Positions 34,222 through 43,283 of a DNA stretch of 64,000 bases are shown here, piece by piece; position 1 is the first letter of the stretch, and the number at the start of each line of letters is the position of its first letter. Made by a program: the position numbers and the translations under genes. Source of the DNA: Tersicoccus mangrovi (lineage in GTDB: Bacteria > Actinomycetota > Actinomycetes > Actinomycetales > Micrococcaceae); the NCBI RefSeq assembly GCF_036881825.1, contig NZ_JBAJMW010000001.1:434001-498000 (forward strand), read 5' to 3'. The notes beneath the pieces are model-generated. The model was given only the letters and a program-made list of their open reading frames with translations, had not been told where the DNA came from and did no database searches.

Positions 34222-34596
34222 TCACGGCGGAGCTCCGGCCCGGGCTCGGCCGGTGGCGGCCGGCCACGGGTACGGCATCGGTGCGGTGACGACGATCTCC
34301 GCCGTGCCGCCGCGCTCGTCCGTGATCCGGCAGCCGGCCACCCGGACCCGGTTCGCAGCGGCGATGCTGCCGGCGGCGGCGCACGGGTCACCGGCCCGCA
34401 GTCCGCGCGCGATGTCCGCCGCGGCGAGCGCCGCGAGGTCGGCCCCCGTGGCCGCTCTCGCCTGCGCGGCAGCGGCCTGGCCGAGCAGCACCAGGACACC
34501 GAGCAGCGCCAGGGCCACCGCGCACAGGCCGACGACCAGGACGGTGCCGGCACCACGCTCGCGCTCCGGGTTCCGCCGCCCGGCGATCGCACTCAT
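34222..34596 (-). CDS. TadE-like minor pseudopilin (Rv3654c type)
   Basis: A 124-residue protein with one N-terminal helix after RNPERERGAGTVLVVGLCAVALALLGV. It has the pilin-like Glu-containing pre-helix motif and a small exported domain with two cysteines. It is the last gene of the Tad operon. ATG 34596 overlaps the TadE stop (ATGA). By position and size it matches the Rv3654c family next to actinobacterial tad genes. Confidence 0.82.
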   Translation of the reverse strand: MSAIAGRRNPERERGAGTVLVVGLCAVALALLGVLVLLGQAAAAQARAATGADLAALAAADIARGLRAGDPCAAAGSIAAANRVRVAGCRITDERGGTAEIVVTAPMPYPWPAATGRARAGAPP

Positions 34597-35126
34597 CCGC
34601 GGGCCCCGCGGGAGGACGAGCAGTCCGGGAGCGGCGTGACGCCGCCGGATGCCACACCGGCCCCAGCCGCTGCGACGCCCTGCCGCCCCGATGCCGTTCG
34701 ATCGAACCCCGTGACGGCGGCCCCCTGCGCTGGGTTCTCCCACGGACCGCTCGCCTCGGCCACGACCGACAGCGGCAGCACGACCCCTCCGATGACGGGC
34801 ACCCGCTGCTCGACGCGGACGTGCACCAGAGCTCCGGCGCCGGAGACGGCGACATGCGCTCCCGGACCGGTCTGCGCCAGCGCGAGCGCCGCCGCTGCCG
34901 GTTCGGCGTCACCGCGGGCAAGGGCACGCGCGGCAGTGCGGGCCGCTCCCTCGACCCGCACCTGGGCCATCCCGGCGGCCGCCCCTGTCAGCAGTAGAGC
35001 GAGCAGGACGACGACGGCGGGCATGACCACCGCCAGTTCGGCGGTGACCGCGCCGCGCTCGGACTGCGCAGCGCGACGCAGGACACGCTCAGCGCGAATC
35101 CCCCGGCGCACCGTGGACGGGCACAT
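34593..35126 (-). CDS. tadE: TadE family pseudopilin
   Basis: A 177-residue protein with SERGAVTAELAVVMPAVVVLLALLL at residues 20-45, the TadE prepilin-like segment (Gly-Ala before the cut, Glu at +5 of the mature helix), then an exported domain. It is a minor pseudopilin thought to prime Flp/Tad pili. The start is ATG 35126, one base after the stop of the DUF4244 gene. Its stop overlaps the next TadE-like gene. Confidence 0.87.
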   Translation of the reverse strand: MCPSTVRRGIRAERVLRRAAQSERGAVTAELAVVMPAVVVLLALLLTGAAAGMAQVRVEGAARTAARALARGDAEPAAAALALAQTGPGAHVAVSGAGALVHVRVEQRVPVIGGVVLPLSVVAEASGPWENPAQGAAVTGFDRTASGRQGVAAAGAGVASGGVTPLPDCSSSRGARG

Positions 35127-35127
35127 C

Positions 35128-35649
35128 TCAGCCGCCGAGGGCCTGCCGGATGATGGCCGAGAGCAGGCCCTTGACCTCGTTGCCCTTGAGGATGAGGACC
35201 AGCAGACCGGCGAAGCCGACGGCGGCGAGCGTCGCGATCGCGTACTCGGCGGTGGCCATGCCGTCATCACCCCGCAGGATCCGGCGCCAGAAGGCGAACA
35301 GGGCGCTCACCCCGTGGCGGGCATGACGGGGCTGCCACCGTGACCTGGTCGGCTCGGCGTCGTTCGTGTCCTGGGACGCGTCGACCACGGCGGCCCGTTC
35401 CGCGGATCCGGGCGCGCCGCCGTGACGACGGGCGCGGTGCACGTCGAGCCGGATCACCCGGTGGTCGTCCGTCCGATCGCGACGCCGGCGGCCGGTGTCC
35501 TCCGGCGCCTGTTCGAGGGTCGAGCGGCGGGCGCCGGGGTGGTCCATCGGCAGGAGCCGGACATCACCGTCCGAGCCCTCGACCGGGGCCGGGACGGGTG
35601 CACCCGGCGACGCGTCGGCGAGCGGGGGCTGGAGCGCGGGCTGGGACAT
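35128..35649 (-). CDS. DUF4244 / Flp-type pilin candidate
   Basis: A 173-residue protein whose last 60 residues are the DUF4244 domain: DDGMATAEYAIATLAAVGFAGLLVLILKG, then a short amphipathic tail LLSAIIRQALGG. This looks like the Flp pilin core (GxxxxEY with a hydrophobic helix). The N-terminal 110 residues are hydrophilic, Pro/Arg-rich and unusually long for a pilin leader. ATG 35649 has AAGGA eight bases upstream. A start near the domain (for example GTG in GVSALFAF) cannot be excluded; that would give a pilin-sized product of about 60 residues. Confidence 0.75.
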   Translation of the reverse strand: MSQPALQPPLADASPGAPVPAPVEGSDGDVRLLPMDHPGARRSTLEQAPEDTGRRRRDRTDDHRVIRLDVHRARRHGGAPGSAERAAVVDASQDTNDAEPTRSRWQPRHARHGVSALFAFWRRILRGDDGMATAEYAIATLAAVGFAGLLVLILKGNEVKGLLSAIIRQALGG

Positions 35650-35819
35650 GGCAGGTCCTTTCGTCGGGGCCGTCGGTGACGGCCACTGCCTCCAGCGTCG
35701 GCCTGGCCGCGTGGCCGGTGGAGCGGCATGGCGTCGTCGGTGGACAACTCGGGCAGCGGCGACCCCTGTGGAGGGAGAGACGGCGGGATGACCGGCGACC
35801 CGAAGGACTCGTCGGAGGC

Positions 35820-36440
35820 TCACGAACCGAGCGCGGGCAGGAGGGCGAGGACCACCGGGACGATGCCCAGGCAGATGAACGCGGGCAGCTGGCACAGCCC
35901 GAGCGGCAGGACCAGCCGGACCCCGAGCGAGGCGGCCCTCCGTTCGGTCTCCTGCCGTCGACGCGTACGCAGCTCGCCGGCGCGGGACCGCAGCAAGCCC
36001 GCCGACGGTGCTCCCGTGGTCGCCGCGAAGACCACGGCCTCGAGCAGCGGCCCGACCGCCGCCAGCGCCTCGCGATGCTCCGGCGCCGCCCGGTCACGGG
36101 ATCCGGGCCGGCTCCGGGCCGCCAGGGCGACCGCGCTCGGCCAGTCGGCACCGAGCCGCCGGCCTGCGACCACCCGCGCCAGGGCCGGCCCCACCGAGTG
36201 CGGGTGCAGTTGGGACAACAACGCGAGGCCGACGTCCGGGGAGACGCCGGCGTCGAGCATCGCCGCGAGCAGCTCCAGCAGGAGGGCGGCGTCAGGCCGG
36301 GCATGGTGTCCGGCCCGGACCGGGCCCGACGCTGTGCGACGGTTCCTGACGCCGGCGTGCGCCGCGCGGCGCCCGTGCGGCACCCCGGACACGAGGACGG
36401 CCGCTCCGCACAGGACGGCGACCACCAGACCGGTCAGCAC
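35820..36440 (-). CDS. tadC: TadC inner-membrane platform protein
   Basis: A 206-residue type II secretion F-domain protein, partner of TadB in the pilus platform. It has an N-terminal helix (LTGLVVAVLCGAAVLV), a cytoplasmic segment with the GAPSAGLLR motif, and two closing helices (LVLPLGLCQLPAFICLGIVPVVLALLPAL). The start is GTG 36440, the only sensible in-frame start; an ATG overlapping the tadB stop at 36481 is in another frame and stops after 15 codons. No gene lies in the 170 bp between its stop and the DUF4244 start. Confidence 0.8.
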   Translation of the reverse strand: MLTGLVVAVLCGAAVLVSGVPHGRRAAHAGVRNRRTASGPVRAGHHARPDAALLLELLAAMLDAGVSPDVGLALLSQLHPHSVGPALARVVAGRRLGADWPSAVALAARSRPGSRDRAAPEHREALAAVGPLLEAVVFAATTGAPSAGLLRSRAGELRTRRRQETERRAASLGVRLVLPLGLCQLPAFICLGIVPVVLALLPALGS

Positions 36441-36480
36441 GGTGATCCGTCGGCTCGGGCGACCCGGTCCAGGGAGCCCA

Positions 36481-37353
36481 TCACAGGTCCGTCGCCGCTG
36501 CCAGCAGCCGACGGACCCATCCATGGCCGAGCAGCATGAGTCCCCCGGCCACGGCCGTCAGCACCCATCCGGCGGGGGTCGTGACCAGGACGCGGACCGG
36601 ATCGGCGCCCATGAGCACGCCGAGTCCGAGTCCCGCAGCGGGCAGCCACCGCAGGATGCGGACGGTCACGGCCGGTCCGGCGAGAGCGACGGCGCGCGCC
36701 GCGTCGGCGTCGCGGGCATCCGCCTGCGCGGCGGCGAAACGGTCGAGCAGGCCGGCGAGCGGGGCGCCCGTCGCCCGGGCGATGTCGATGCAGTCGGCCA
36801 GTCCCGCCCACCCGGCGACCAGCGCCGCGGTGATCGGCCGGTCCGATCCCGCGGGACGGCGGGTCCGTGGACCGGCCGACGGCTCGGGTGTCGACCACCG
36901 CGTGTCGCGCAGCGCCTCGGTCGGGTCGTGGCCCCAACGGGCCGATCGAGCGGCCGCGCGCAGCATCCGGTCCACCGAGCCGGTCGCCTCGCCGCCCGGT
37001 CCTGCCGCCGCTGCGGCCGAACGGCCGGCCAGGACATCCGTCCACACCGCCGTCAACGGCCGCCCGGCGGCGAGCAGGGCACTGAGCTCGCGCAGCGTGC
37101 GCACCTGGTCGTCGAGGTCGTCGGCGGCCGACCGGCGACGCCTGCGCGACCGCCCCCTGCTCGACGGGGCTGTGCGCGACGGGGCTGTGGGTAACGGTGC
37201 TGTGGGTGACAGAGCCGGGCCGTCCCCCGCGCGGCCGGTCCGCGCCCGTCGTCGCACTCGACCGGGTGCCGTCACGACCTCGACGGCTCGATTCGTGAGG
37301 AACCAGAGGACCACGGCTCCCGCCAGCAGGCAGGCGACCAGCACCCCGGTCAC
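36481..37353 (-). CDS. tadB: TadB inner-membrane platform protein
   Basis: A 290-residue type II secretion F-domain protein. It has an N-terminal helix (VLVACLLAGAVVLWFL), a long Arg/Pro/Ser-rich linker, the F-domain core with RTLRELSALLAAGRPLTAVW and ARATGAPLAGLLDRFAAAQADARD, and two C-terminal helices. The start is GTG 37353 overlapping the tadA stop (GTGA). Confidence 0.85.
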   Translation of the reverse strand: MTGVLVACLLAGAVVLWFLTNRAVEVVTAPGRVRRRARTGRAGDGPALSPTAPLPTAPSRTAPSSRGRSRRRRRSAADDLDDQVRTLRELSALLAAGRPLTAVWTDVLAGRSAAAAAGPGGEATGSVDRMLRAAARSARWGHDPTEALRDTRWSTPEPSAGPRTRRPAGSDRPITAALVAGWAGLADCIDIARATGAPLAGLLDRFAAAQADARDADAARAVALAGPAVTVRILRWLPAAGLGLGVLMGADPVRVLVTTPAGWVLTAVAGGLMLLGHGWVRRLLAAATDL

Positions 37354-38555
37354 GGCGGACCCCCGGACTCGACGTCCGCCAGGTCGAGGAGCCCCAGCAG
37401 GCGCTCCCACGCCGGTCCGCGACGCAATCCCGATCGGGCGGCCTCGACGGTGGGCGACCACAGCGCCGCCTCCGCCCGGAGCCGTCCGCCGGTGTCGAGG
37501 TCCAGGGCGGCGATCTCCGTGACGGCACGGCCACCGGCTTCTCGGGTCACATGGATCACCAGGTCGAGGGCGGAGACACACTGGAGCGCCGTCGTCTCGG
37601 GTGACCAGCCGGCGAGCGCCCCGAGCGCCACGAGTCGCGCCGGCACGGTCGCCGCTGTGTTGGCGTGTACCGTCGCGCCCGCACCGCGGTGTCCGGTGTT
37701 CATGGCGCCGAGCAGGTCACGGATCTCCTCACCCCGGCACTCCCCCACGATCAGCCGGTCGGGACGCATGCGCAGCCCCTGCCGGACGAGGTCGGTCAGG
37801 TCGACGGCACCGGCGCCCTCGACGTTGCCGCGACGCGCCTGCAACCGGACGGCGTGCGGGTGACCCGGTTCGAGCTCGGGGACGTCCTCGATCAGCAGCA
37901 ATCGCTCACTCGGGTCGGCCTCGCCGAGCAGGGCAGCCAGCAGCGTGGTCTTGCCGCTGCCCGTTGCGCCGCTGATCAGCAGGTTCCGGCGTGCGGCCAT
38001 GACGGCTCGCAGGAGGGCGGCGTCAGGCTCGGCGAGCATGCCGGCGCGGACGAGGTCGGCCAGCGCGGCGCGACGGTGGCGCTGCAGCCGGACCGACAAC
38101 AGGGTGCCCGCCACGGAGATCGGGGGGAGCACAGCGTGCACCCGGGTGCCGCCGGCCAGCTGCGCGTCGGCAGTGGGCCGCCCGTCGTCGAGGCGGCCAC
38201 CGGCTGCCGCGATGAGCCGGACCGCGAGGGCGCGGACCTCCGCCTCGGAGCCGAAGCGCACCGCCGTCCGTTCCATGCCCCGGCCGCGGTCGACCCACAC
38301 GGCGTCGGGACCGTTGACCACGATGTCGGTCGTCGCGGCGTCCCGCGTGAGCGGCGCCAGCCGGCCGAGCCCGGTCAGTTCGGCGGTGATCTCGTCGATC
38401 GCGGCCAGCGTTCCGGTCGAGCCGAGCAGGTGCCCGCTGTCGGCGAGGGCGCGGGCCACGCTGGCCGGAGTGACCGACTCGCCCTGGTCCAGGATGAGAC
38501 CGGCAGCGGCCGACAAAGCGGGCCGGAGGGCGCCGTGGCCGGCGGGGCCGGTCAT
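37350..38555 (-). CDS. tadA: TadA/CpaF secretion ATPase
   Basis: A 401-residue hexameric ATPase driving Tad/Flp pilus assembly. Walker A is LISGATGSGKTTLLAALL near residue 195, Asp box LLLIEDVPEL, and His/Glu-box region GHRGAGATVHANTAATVPARLVAL, as in the CpaF family. ATG 38555 overlaps the ssd stop (ATGA). No prepilin peptidase or secretin is in the window; a secretin is not expected in a Gram-positive, but the peptidase must be elsewhere. Confidence 0.93.
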   Translation of the reverse strand: MTGPAGHGALRPALSAAAGLILDQGESVTPASVARALADSGHLLGSTGTLAAIDEITAELTGLGRLAPLTRDAATTDIVVNGPDAVWVDRGRGMERTAVRFGSEAEVRALAVRLIAAAGGRLDDGRPTADAQLAGGTRVHAVLPPISVAGTLLSVRLQRHRRAALADLVRAGMLAEPDAALLRAVMAARRNLLISGATGSGKTTLLAALLGEADPSERLLLIEDVPELEPGHPHAVRLQARRGNVEGAGAVDLTDLVRQGLRMRPDRLIVGECRGEEIRDLLGAMNTGHRGAGATVHANTAATVPARLVALGALAGWSPETTALQCVSALDLVIHVTREAGGRAVTEIAALDLDTGGRLRAEAALWSPTVEAARSGLRRGPAWERLLGLLDLADVESGGPP

Positions 38556-39892
38556 CCCGGTGCTCCGGCGATGGCGAAGTGCAGGACCGCGCTCGGGGCG
38601 TGACACCGGCGTCCGGCCAGATCCGCCGGACGGTGACCGGTGGTCAGGCGTCGCCCGGCCGCGGCGAGGCCGGGCCACGCGACGTAGTGGCGCACCCCGG
38701 CGGACGCGGCCACCTCTTCGGCGTCGAGCCCGTCGGGCGGACTGCCCGCGACCACGGCGAGGACCCGGGCCGGGTCGACCGCGGCGAGAGCGGCCGTCAG
38801 GGTGCCCCCGAGGTCCACCGGCCGCGGAGGCAGGACGACGACGAGGCGATCGACCAACCGGTTCCACTCCCGCACCGAGCCGCGGTCGCGGCCGACGTCG
38901 ACGAGCGCCACCGCGAACGCCTCCCGGGACGCCGCCGCGACCGCGGCCAGCACGGTCGCGGGGACCGCGTCGGCGGCACCGGTCAGCAGCGGCAGGCCCT
39001 GGGCGCGCGGGACCGCCTCCCGGAGCTGGTCACCGGGTATCCGGCCGACCGCCTCGCCGAGTTCGGCCCATCGCACGCCTGGCTCCTCGACGGCGTCGAG
39101 CGCCACCTCCAGGGTGCCGCCCAGTGGATCCGCGTCGATCAGCAGCGCGTCGGTCCCGGCACGTCGGGCCGCCTCGGCAACCGCGACGCACAGCGCGGTC
39201 GATCCGAGGCCTCCGCAGGCGCCGATCACGCCGAGGACGACACCGTGCTCACTCCCCTCCGGCCGCCGGATGCGGTCGTGGTCGCGCGGGGTCGCGGCGT
39301 CCTCGGCGAGCACGTCGACGAGCCACGCCGAGGCTTCCGGCACGACGGCGACCCGGTCCGCACCCCAGTGGGTCGCCGCGTCCCACAGGGCGGCTCCCTC
39401 CCCGGCGAGCCCGACGATGATCGTGGTGCCCGGCCGGGGCCGGTCGCGGGTGCGATACGCAGCACCGTCCGCCGCCATCCCGGCGAGCGCCACGTCGCTG
39501 CCGAGCAGCACGACCGGCGCGGACGGCAGCACCGGGTCGGGGATCAAGGCATCCCCCGGACCGACGGTCCCTGCGTCCACGACGTCCGGGATGACCACGA
39601 CGGAACGCCCCGCTGCGGATGCGACCCGCTCGATCTCCGCCCGCAGCAGCGCGGAACCGGTGACCGCGACGACGCCCGGTCCCACCGGCAGTCCCGGCAC
39701 CCACCCGACCGCAGCAGACGGGAGCGCCGCATCGCTCGACGCCGCCGTGACGGACGCGGGTGAGGGAGCCAGGGACGACGGCGGGCCGGCCCGGACCGTG
39801 CCACCGACCGGCGCCGAACGGTGACGTGCCGGCCCGGTCCCGGGCGACGGACGGGCGAGAGAGGAGGGCCGGGTGAGAGGCGAGAGGGCCAT
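38552..39892 (-). CDS. Ssd/TadZ-like ATPase (septum site-determining protein family)
   Basis: A 446-residue protein. Residues 70-190 resemble the receiver-like domain of Ssd/TadZ, and residues 195-430 a MinD/ParA-type ATPase: VLGVIGACGGLGSTALCVAVA, DALLIDADPLGGTLE, FAVALVDVGRD. The P-loop has Ser where the usual Lys should be (GGLGST), so ATP binding may be altered. It heads the Tad operon and probably positions the pilus machine. ATG 39892 has GGTGGGG upstream. The first 60 residues are low complexity, so a later start is possible. Confidence 0.82.
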   Translation of the reverse strand: MALSPLTRPSSLARPSPGTGPARHRSAPVGGTVRAGPPSSLAPSPASVTAASSDAALPSAAVGWVPGLPVGPGVVAVTGSALLRAEIERVASAAGRSVVVIPDVVDAGTVGPGDALIPDPVLPSAPVVLLGSDVALAGMAADGAAYRTRDRPRPGTTIIVGLAGEGAALWDAATHWGADRVAVVPEASAWLVDVLAEDAATPRDHDRIRRPEGSEHGVVLGVIGACGGLGSTALCVAVAEAARRAGTDALLIDADPLGGTLEVALDAVEEPGVRWAELGEAVGRIPGDQLREAVPRAQGLPLLTGAADAVPATVLAAVAAASREAFAVALVDVGRDRGSVREWNRLVDRLVVVLPPRPVDLGGTLTAALAAVDPARVLAVVAGSPPDGLDAEEVAASAGVRHYVAWPGLAAAGRRLTTGHRPADLAGRRCHAPSAVLHFAIAGAPG

Positions 39893-40020
39893 GCCCCACC
39901 GTGCGCCAGAGCCTCCGTCCTGACCAAGGGCATCGCCCCCGGTTGGGGACAACGCGGACCTGGGGAGGGAGAAGCCCGGCCCAGGGCGCAATCCGGACGA
40001 GAACGGTCGGCGGCGCACGG

Positions 40021-40026
40021 CAGGAT
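40021..40026 (+). promoter_or_regulatory. -10 element upstream of the polymerase gene
   Basis: CAGGAT ends seven bases before ATG 40034. Confidence 0.4.
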
Positions 40027-40033
40027 GGAGAGC

Positions 40034-41683
40034 ATGTACACCCTGGTCGCCCGCGACGCGGACGGCGTCCTGCTGCAGGACGTCGACGACGCCGGCGCGC
40101 CCATGGCCGCCCCGCAGCGACTGCGCCCGGCGGAGGTCGTGGCCGCCGTCGCCAGACGCGAGGAGACCACGAGCACCCGCTGGGTGTTCGCCCGCACGAC
40201 GGACTGGTATCCGCGTTGGCTCCGCGCCGGGATCACGGTCGGCCGGGCCCACGACGTCGGTCTCTGCGGCCGAATCCTTGCCCACTCCCAGGACGCGGCT
40301 GCCGCCGGGTACACCCCGGACCCGCGGCTGGCCCCGCGCACCGTGGAGGACGCCGACGTCGAGAGCGAGCGCGACGACAGCCAGGTCGCCCTCTTCGACG
40401 CCGCACTCGGTGCCGGCCCTGCGGCCGAGCAGGACCTCCCGATGGCCGACCTGCTCGCCGAGCTGGCAGCCCAGCTGAGCGCCGTCGCCACCAGTGAGCA
40501 CCCGTGGCGGCTCCGCCTGCTGCTGGCCGCCGAGTCGGCCGGCGCCCTGGCCGGGGCCGAGATGCACCAGGCGGGTCTGCCGTTCCGCGCCGACCTGCAC
40601 GATGCGTACCTGCGCCGGGTCCTCGGGCCCCGGGTGCCGTACGGGCAGCGCCCGGCCAGGCTGCAGGAGCTCGCCGGCGTCCTGCAGGAGCGGCTTGCCG
40701 CGCCGGTCCTGAATCCGGACTCACCGCAGGACCTGCTGCGCGCGCTGCACCGGGCCGGCATCGACGTCGCCACCACGCGCAAGGGCGAGCTGGCGAAGCA
40801 CACGCACCCGGCGATCGCCCCGCTGCTGGAGTACAAGCAGCTGTCCCGGCTGCACACCGCGAACGGCTGGGCGTGGCAGGACGCGTGGGTGCGGGACGGC
40901 CGGTTCCGCCCGGACTACGTCGTCGGCGCCGTCGTCACCGGCCGATGGGCGACGAGCGGCGGTGGCGCGCTGCAGATCCCGCACCAGATCCGTGCGGCGG
41001 CGCACGCGGACCCCGGCCACAAGCTGGTCGTCGCGGACGCGGCCCAGCTGGAGCCCCGCGTGCTCGGCGCGATGGCGGTGGACGACGCCCTGGCGGCCGC
41101 GGCCCGGGGCCGGGACCTGTACGCCGGTGTCGCCGAGCGCGGCTTCGGCGGGGAGCGCTCCGCGGCGAAGGTCGCCATGCTCGGCGCGATGTACGGCGCG
41201 ACGACGGGCGAGGCGGGGCGGCTCGTCCCGCAGCTGGCCCGCTCGTTCCCGCGCGCCGTGGCCCTGGTCGAGGCGGCCGCCCGGCTCGGCGAGGCCGGCC
41301 GGCCGGTCAGCACGCACCTCGGCCGCAGCACCCCACCGGCGAGCCCCCGGCTACGGGCGGCCCTGGCCCGGGGTGATCAGCCCGTGCTGCGCGCGAACGG
41401 GCGCTTCACCCGCAACTTCGTGGTCCAGGGCTCGGCAGCCGAGTGGGCGATGTCGTGGCTGGCGGACGTGCGCCGGCGCCTGCGCGAGCAGCAGCGCGCC
41501 GCTCGTCTCGTGTTCTTCGTGCACGACGAGATCGTGCTGCACGTCCCGGACGACGAGGTCGACGCCGTCGTCGAGGAGGTCCAGGACGCCGCCGCGGCGG
41601 CCGCCGGGCTGCTCTTCGGCTCCGGGCGGGACGACTTCCCCGTCACCGTGGCCGTCGTCGACAGCTACGACCAGGCCAAGTAG
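40034..41683 (+). CDS. Family A DNA polymerase (bifunctional exonuclease/polymerase-like)
   Basis: A 549-residue PolA-type protein without a 5'-nuclease domain. Polymerase motif A is VVADAAQLEPRVLGAM (about residue 332), motif B RSAAKVAMLGAMYGATTGE, and motif C VFFVHDEIVLH. The N-terminal 200 residues occupy the 3'-5' exonuclease position but I see no clear DEDD residues, so proofreading is doubtful. Actinobacteria carry such a gene besides true polA; its role is unsettled. ATG 40034 (MYTLVARDADG) was chosen by -10 spacing; ATG 40025 is in frame. It is divergent from the Tad operon. Confidence 0.88.
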   Translation: MYTLVARDADGVLLQDVDDAGAPMAAPQRLRPAEVVAAVARREETTSTRWVFARTTDWYPRWLRAGITVGRAHDVGLCGRILAHSQDAAAAGYTPDPRLAPRTVEDADVESERDDSQVALFDAALGAGPAAEQDLPMADLLAELAAQLSAVATSEHPWRLRLLLAAESAGALAGAEMHQAGLPFRADLHDAYLRRVLGPRVPYGQRPARLQELAGVLQERLAAPVLNPDSPQDLLRALHRAGIDVATTRKGELAKHTHPAIAPLLEYKQLSRLHTANGWAWQDAWVRDGRFRPDYVVGAVVTGRWATSGGGALQIPHQIRAAAHADPGHKLVVADAAQLEPRVLGAMAVDDALAAAARGRDLYAGVAERGFGGERSAAKVAMLGAMYGATTGEAGRLVPQLARSFPRAVALVEAAARLGEAGRPVSTHLGRSTPPASPRLRAALARGDQPVLRANGRFTRNFVVQGSAAEWAMSWLADVRRRLREQQRAARLVFFVHDEIVLHVPDDEVDAVVEEVQDAAAAAAGLLFGSGRDDFPVTVAVVDSYDQAK

Positions 41684-41745
41684 GGCAGGCCGAGGAGAAC
41701 AGGCCGGATCAGAACGGGCCGGCTCAGAGCAGGCCGGGGAAGACG

Positions 41746-42441
41746 TCAGAGCGGCGCCGGGACGCGCCGTGACGCGTCCCACGGCACGGTCCAGCCGAGC
41801 TGGTCGAACAGGCCGCTGAGCAGCAGCCCGGTGAAGCCCCACACGACGCCGGCGTCGCCGGCTGCGGGGTCCCCGTCGAGCAGGAACGCGGGCGAGGTGT
41901 GCCGGAATCCGCCGCGCTCGACGACGGCGGTCACGCGCCGGTCCGGGTCCAGCAGGTCCGAGACGGGGGCACGGAACACCCGCTCGGACTCGCCGCGGTC
42001 GACGACGTCGACGGCGGAGGCGGTGGCCCACCACCCGAGCACGGGCGTGACGCGATAGCCCGAGACCGGGACGCCGACCTCGGGCATCGTGCCGAGCAGC
42101 TCGACGCCGTCGGGGTCCAGCCCGGTCTCCTCCCGGGCCTCCCGCAGCGCGGCGTCCTCGACGGAGGCGTCGGTGGCGTCGACCCCGCCGCCGGGGAAGG
42201 CGATCTGCCCGGGGTGGTGACCGAGGCGTCGTGAGCGCTCGACGAGCAGGACATCGAGGTCGGAGGGAGCAAAGGTGTTCCCCGCGTCCGCGGGCCGGTC
42301 GTCGAGCACGCCGAAGAGCATGAGGACGGCGGCCGCGCGGGCCGTGGACGGGTCGAGTTCCCGCAGGGCGTCGGCGGCGGAGCCGCGGATCAGCGCGTCC
42401 CCGCGGGCACCGAGGGAGGACAGGTCGGTGTAGGCACTCAT
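41746..42441 (-). CDS. Nudix hydrolase, CoA pyrophosphatase-like
   Basis: A 231-residue Nudix enzyme. The full Nudix box is present: GGGVDATDASVEDAALREAR then EETGL, preceded by HHPGQIAFPGG, the pattern of NudL/YeaB-type CoA diphosphatases. The N-terminal AVLMLFG strand fits. ATG 42441 overlaps the nth stop (ATGA), so it is translationally coupled with nth. Confidence 0.92.
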   Translation of the reverse strand: MSAYTDLSSLGARGDALIRGSAADALRELDPSTARAAAVLMLFGVLDDRPADAGNTFAPSDLDVLLVERSRRLGHHPGQIAFPGGGVDATDASVEDAALREAREETGLDPDGVELLGTMPEVGVPVSGYRVTPVLGWWATASAVDVVDRGESERVFRAPVSDLLDPDRRVTAVVERGGFRHTSPAFLLDGDPAAGDAGVVWGFTGLLLSGLFDQLGWTVPWDASRRVPAPL

Positions 42442-43283
42442 GTCCCGAGCGAGAATCCCTCGGCGCGCAGCTCGTCGCGGGTCGCACCCTCGCGCGCCCG
42501 GGCCAGCAGCGCCTCCCGGCCGGGGGCGAGCTCGTACTTGAGCAGTTTGCGGGCAGCCGTCGGGTCGGTCCCCCCGATCCCGGCGGACGGGCACAGTCCG
42601 GCGATGACGCAGGCCCCGCACGCGGGCTTGCGGGCATGGCACACGCGACGGCCGTGGAAGATCAGCCGGTGCGAGAACATCGTCCACTCGGAGCGTTCGA
42701 TGAGCTCGGCGACGTCCTTCTCGACCTGCACCGGGTCCTCCGACGTCGTCAGCTCGAGCCGCCGCGAGAGACGCCCGAAGTGCGTGTCGACGGTCAGGCC
42801 GGGGATCCCGAAGGCGTTGCCGAGGACGACGTTGGCCGTCTTCCGTCCGACGCCGGGCAGCGTGACGAGGGCGTCCAGCTTCGGCGGCACCTCCCCGTCG
42901 AAGTCGTCGACGAGCTTGTTCGCCAGGGCGAGCAGGCTGCGGGACTTGGCCCGGAAGAATCCGGTGGGCTGGATCAGCTCCTGCAGCCGCGCCTCGTCCG
43001 CCTCCGCGAGCGCCCGCGCGTCCGGGTAGGCCGCGAACAGCGCGGGCGTGACCATGTTGACGCGGACGTCGGTGGTCTGCGCGGAGAGCACGGTGGCGAC
43101 GAGCAGCTGGTACGGATTGCGGAAGTCCAGCTCCGCGACCGCGTACGGGTAGGCCTCGGCGAGTTCCCGGTTGATCCGCCGCGACCGCCGCTTTCTCGCC
43201 AGGGGCGACTCGGCGCTGACCGCTCGCGTCCCGGCGCGGCTGCTGCCGGCGGCTCGGGGCACCCGGTTCGCGGACTCAGGCAC
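42438..43283 (-). CDS. nth: Endonuclease III
   Basis: A 281-residue base-excision repair glycosylase/AP lyase for oxidised pyrimidines. The helix-hairpin-helix LPGVGRKTANVVLGNAFG holds the catalytic Lys, and the Asp is in VDTHFGRLSRR. The 4Fe-4S cluster cysteines are in CHARKPACGACVIAGLC. The N-terminal 30 residues are a basic extension. ATG 43283 overlaps the preceding membrane protein gene by eight bases; a later start near residue 22 would also keep the enzyme whole. Confidence 0.95.
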   Translation of the reverse strand: MPESANRVPRAAGSSRAGTRAVSAESPLARKRRSRRINRELAEAYPYAVAELDFRNPYQLLVATVLSAQTTDVRVNMVTPALFAAYPDARALAEADEARLQELIQPTGFFRAKSRSLLALANKLVDDFDGEVPPKLDALVTLPGVGRKTANVVLGNAFGIPGLTVDTHFGRLSRRLELTTSEDPVQVEKDVAELIERSEWTMFSHRLIFHGRRVCHARKPACGACVIAGLCPSAGIGGTDPTAARKLLKYELAPGREALLARAREGATRDELRAEGFSLGT

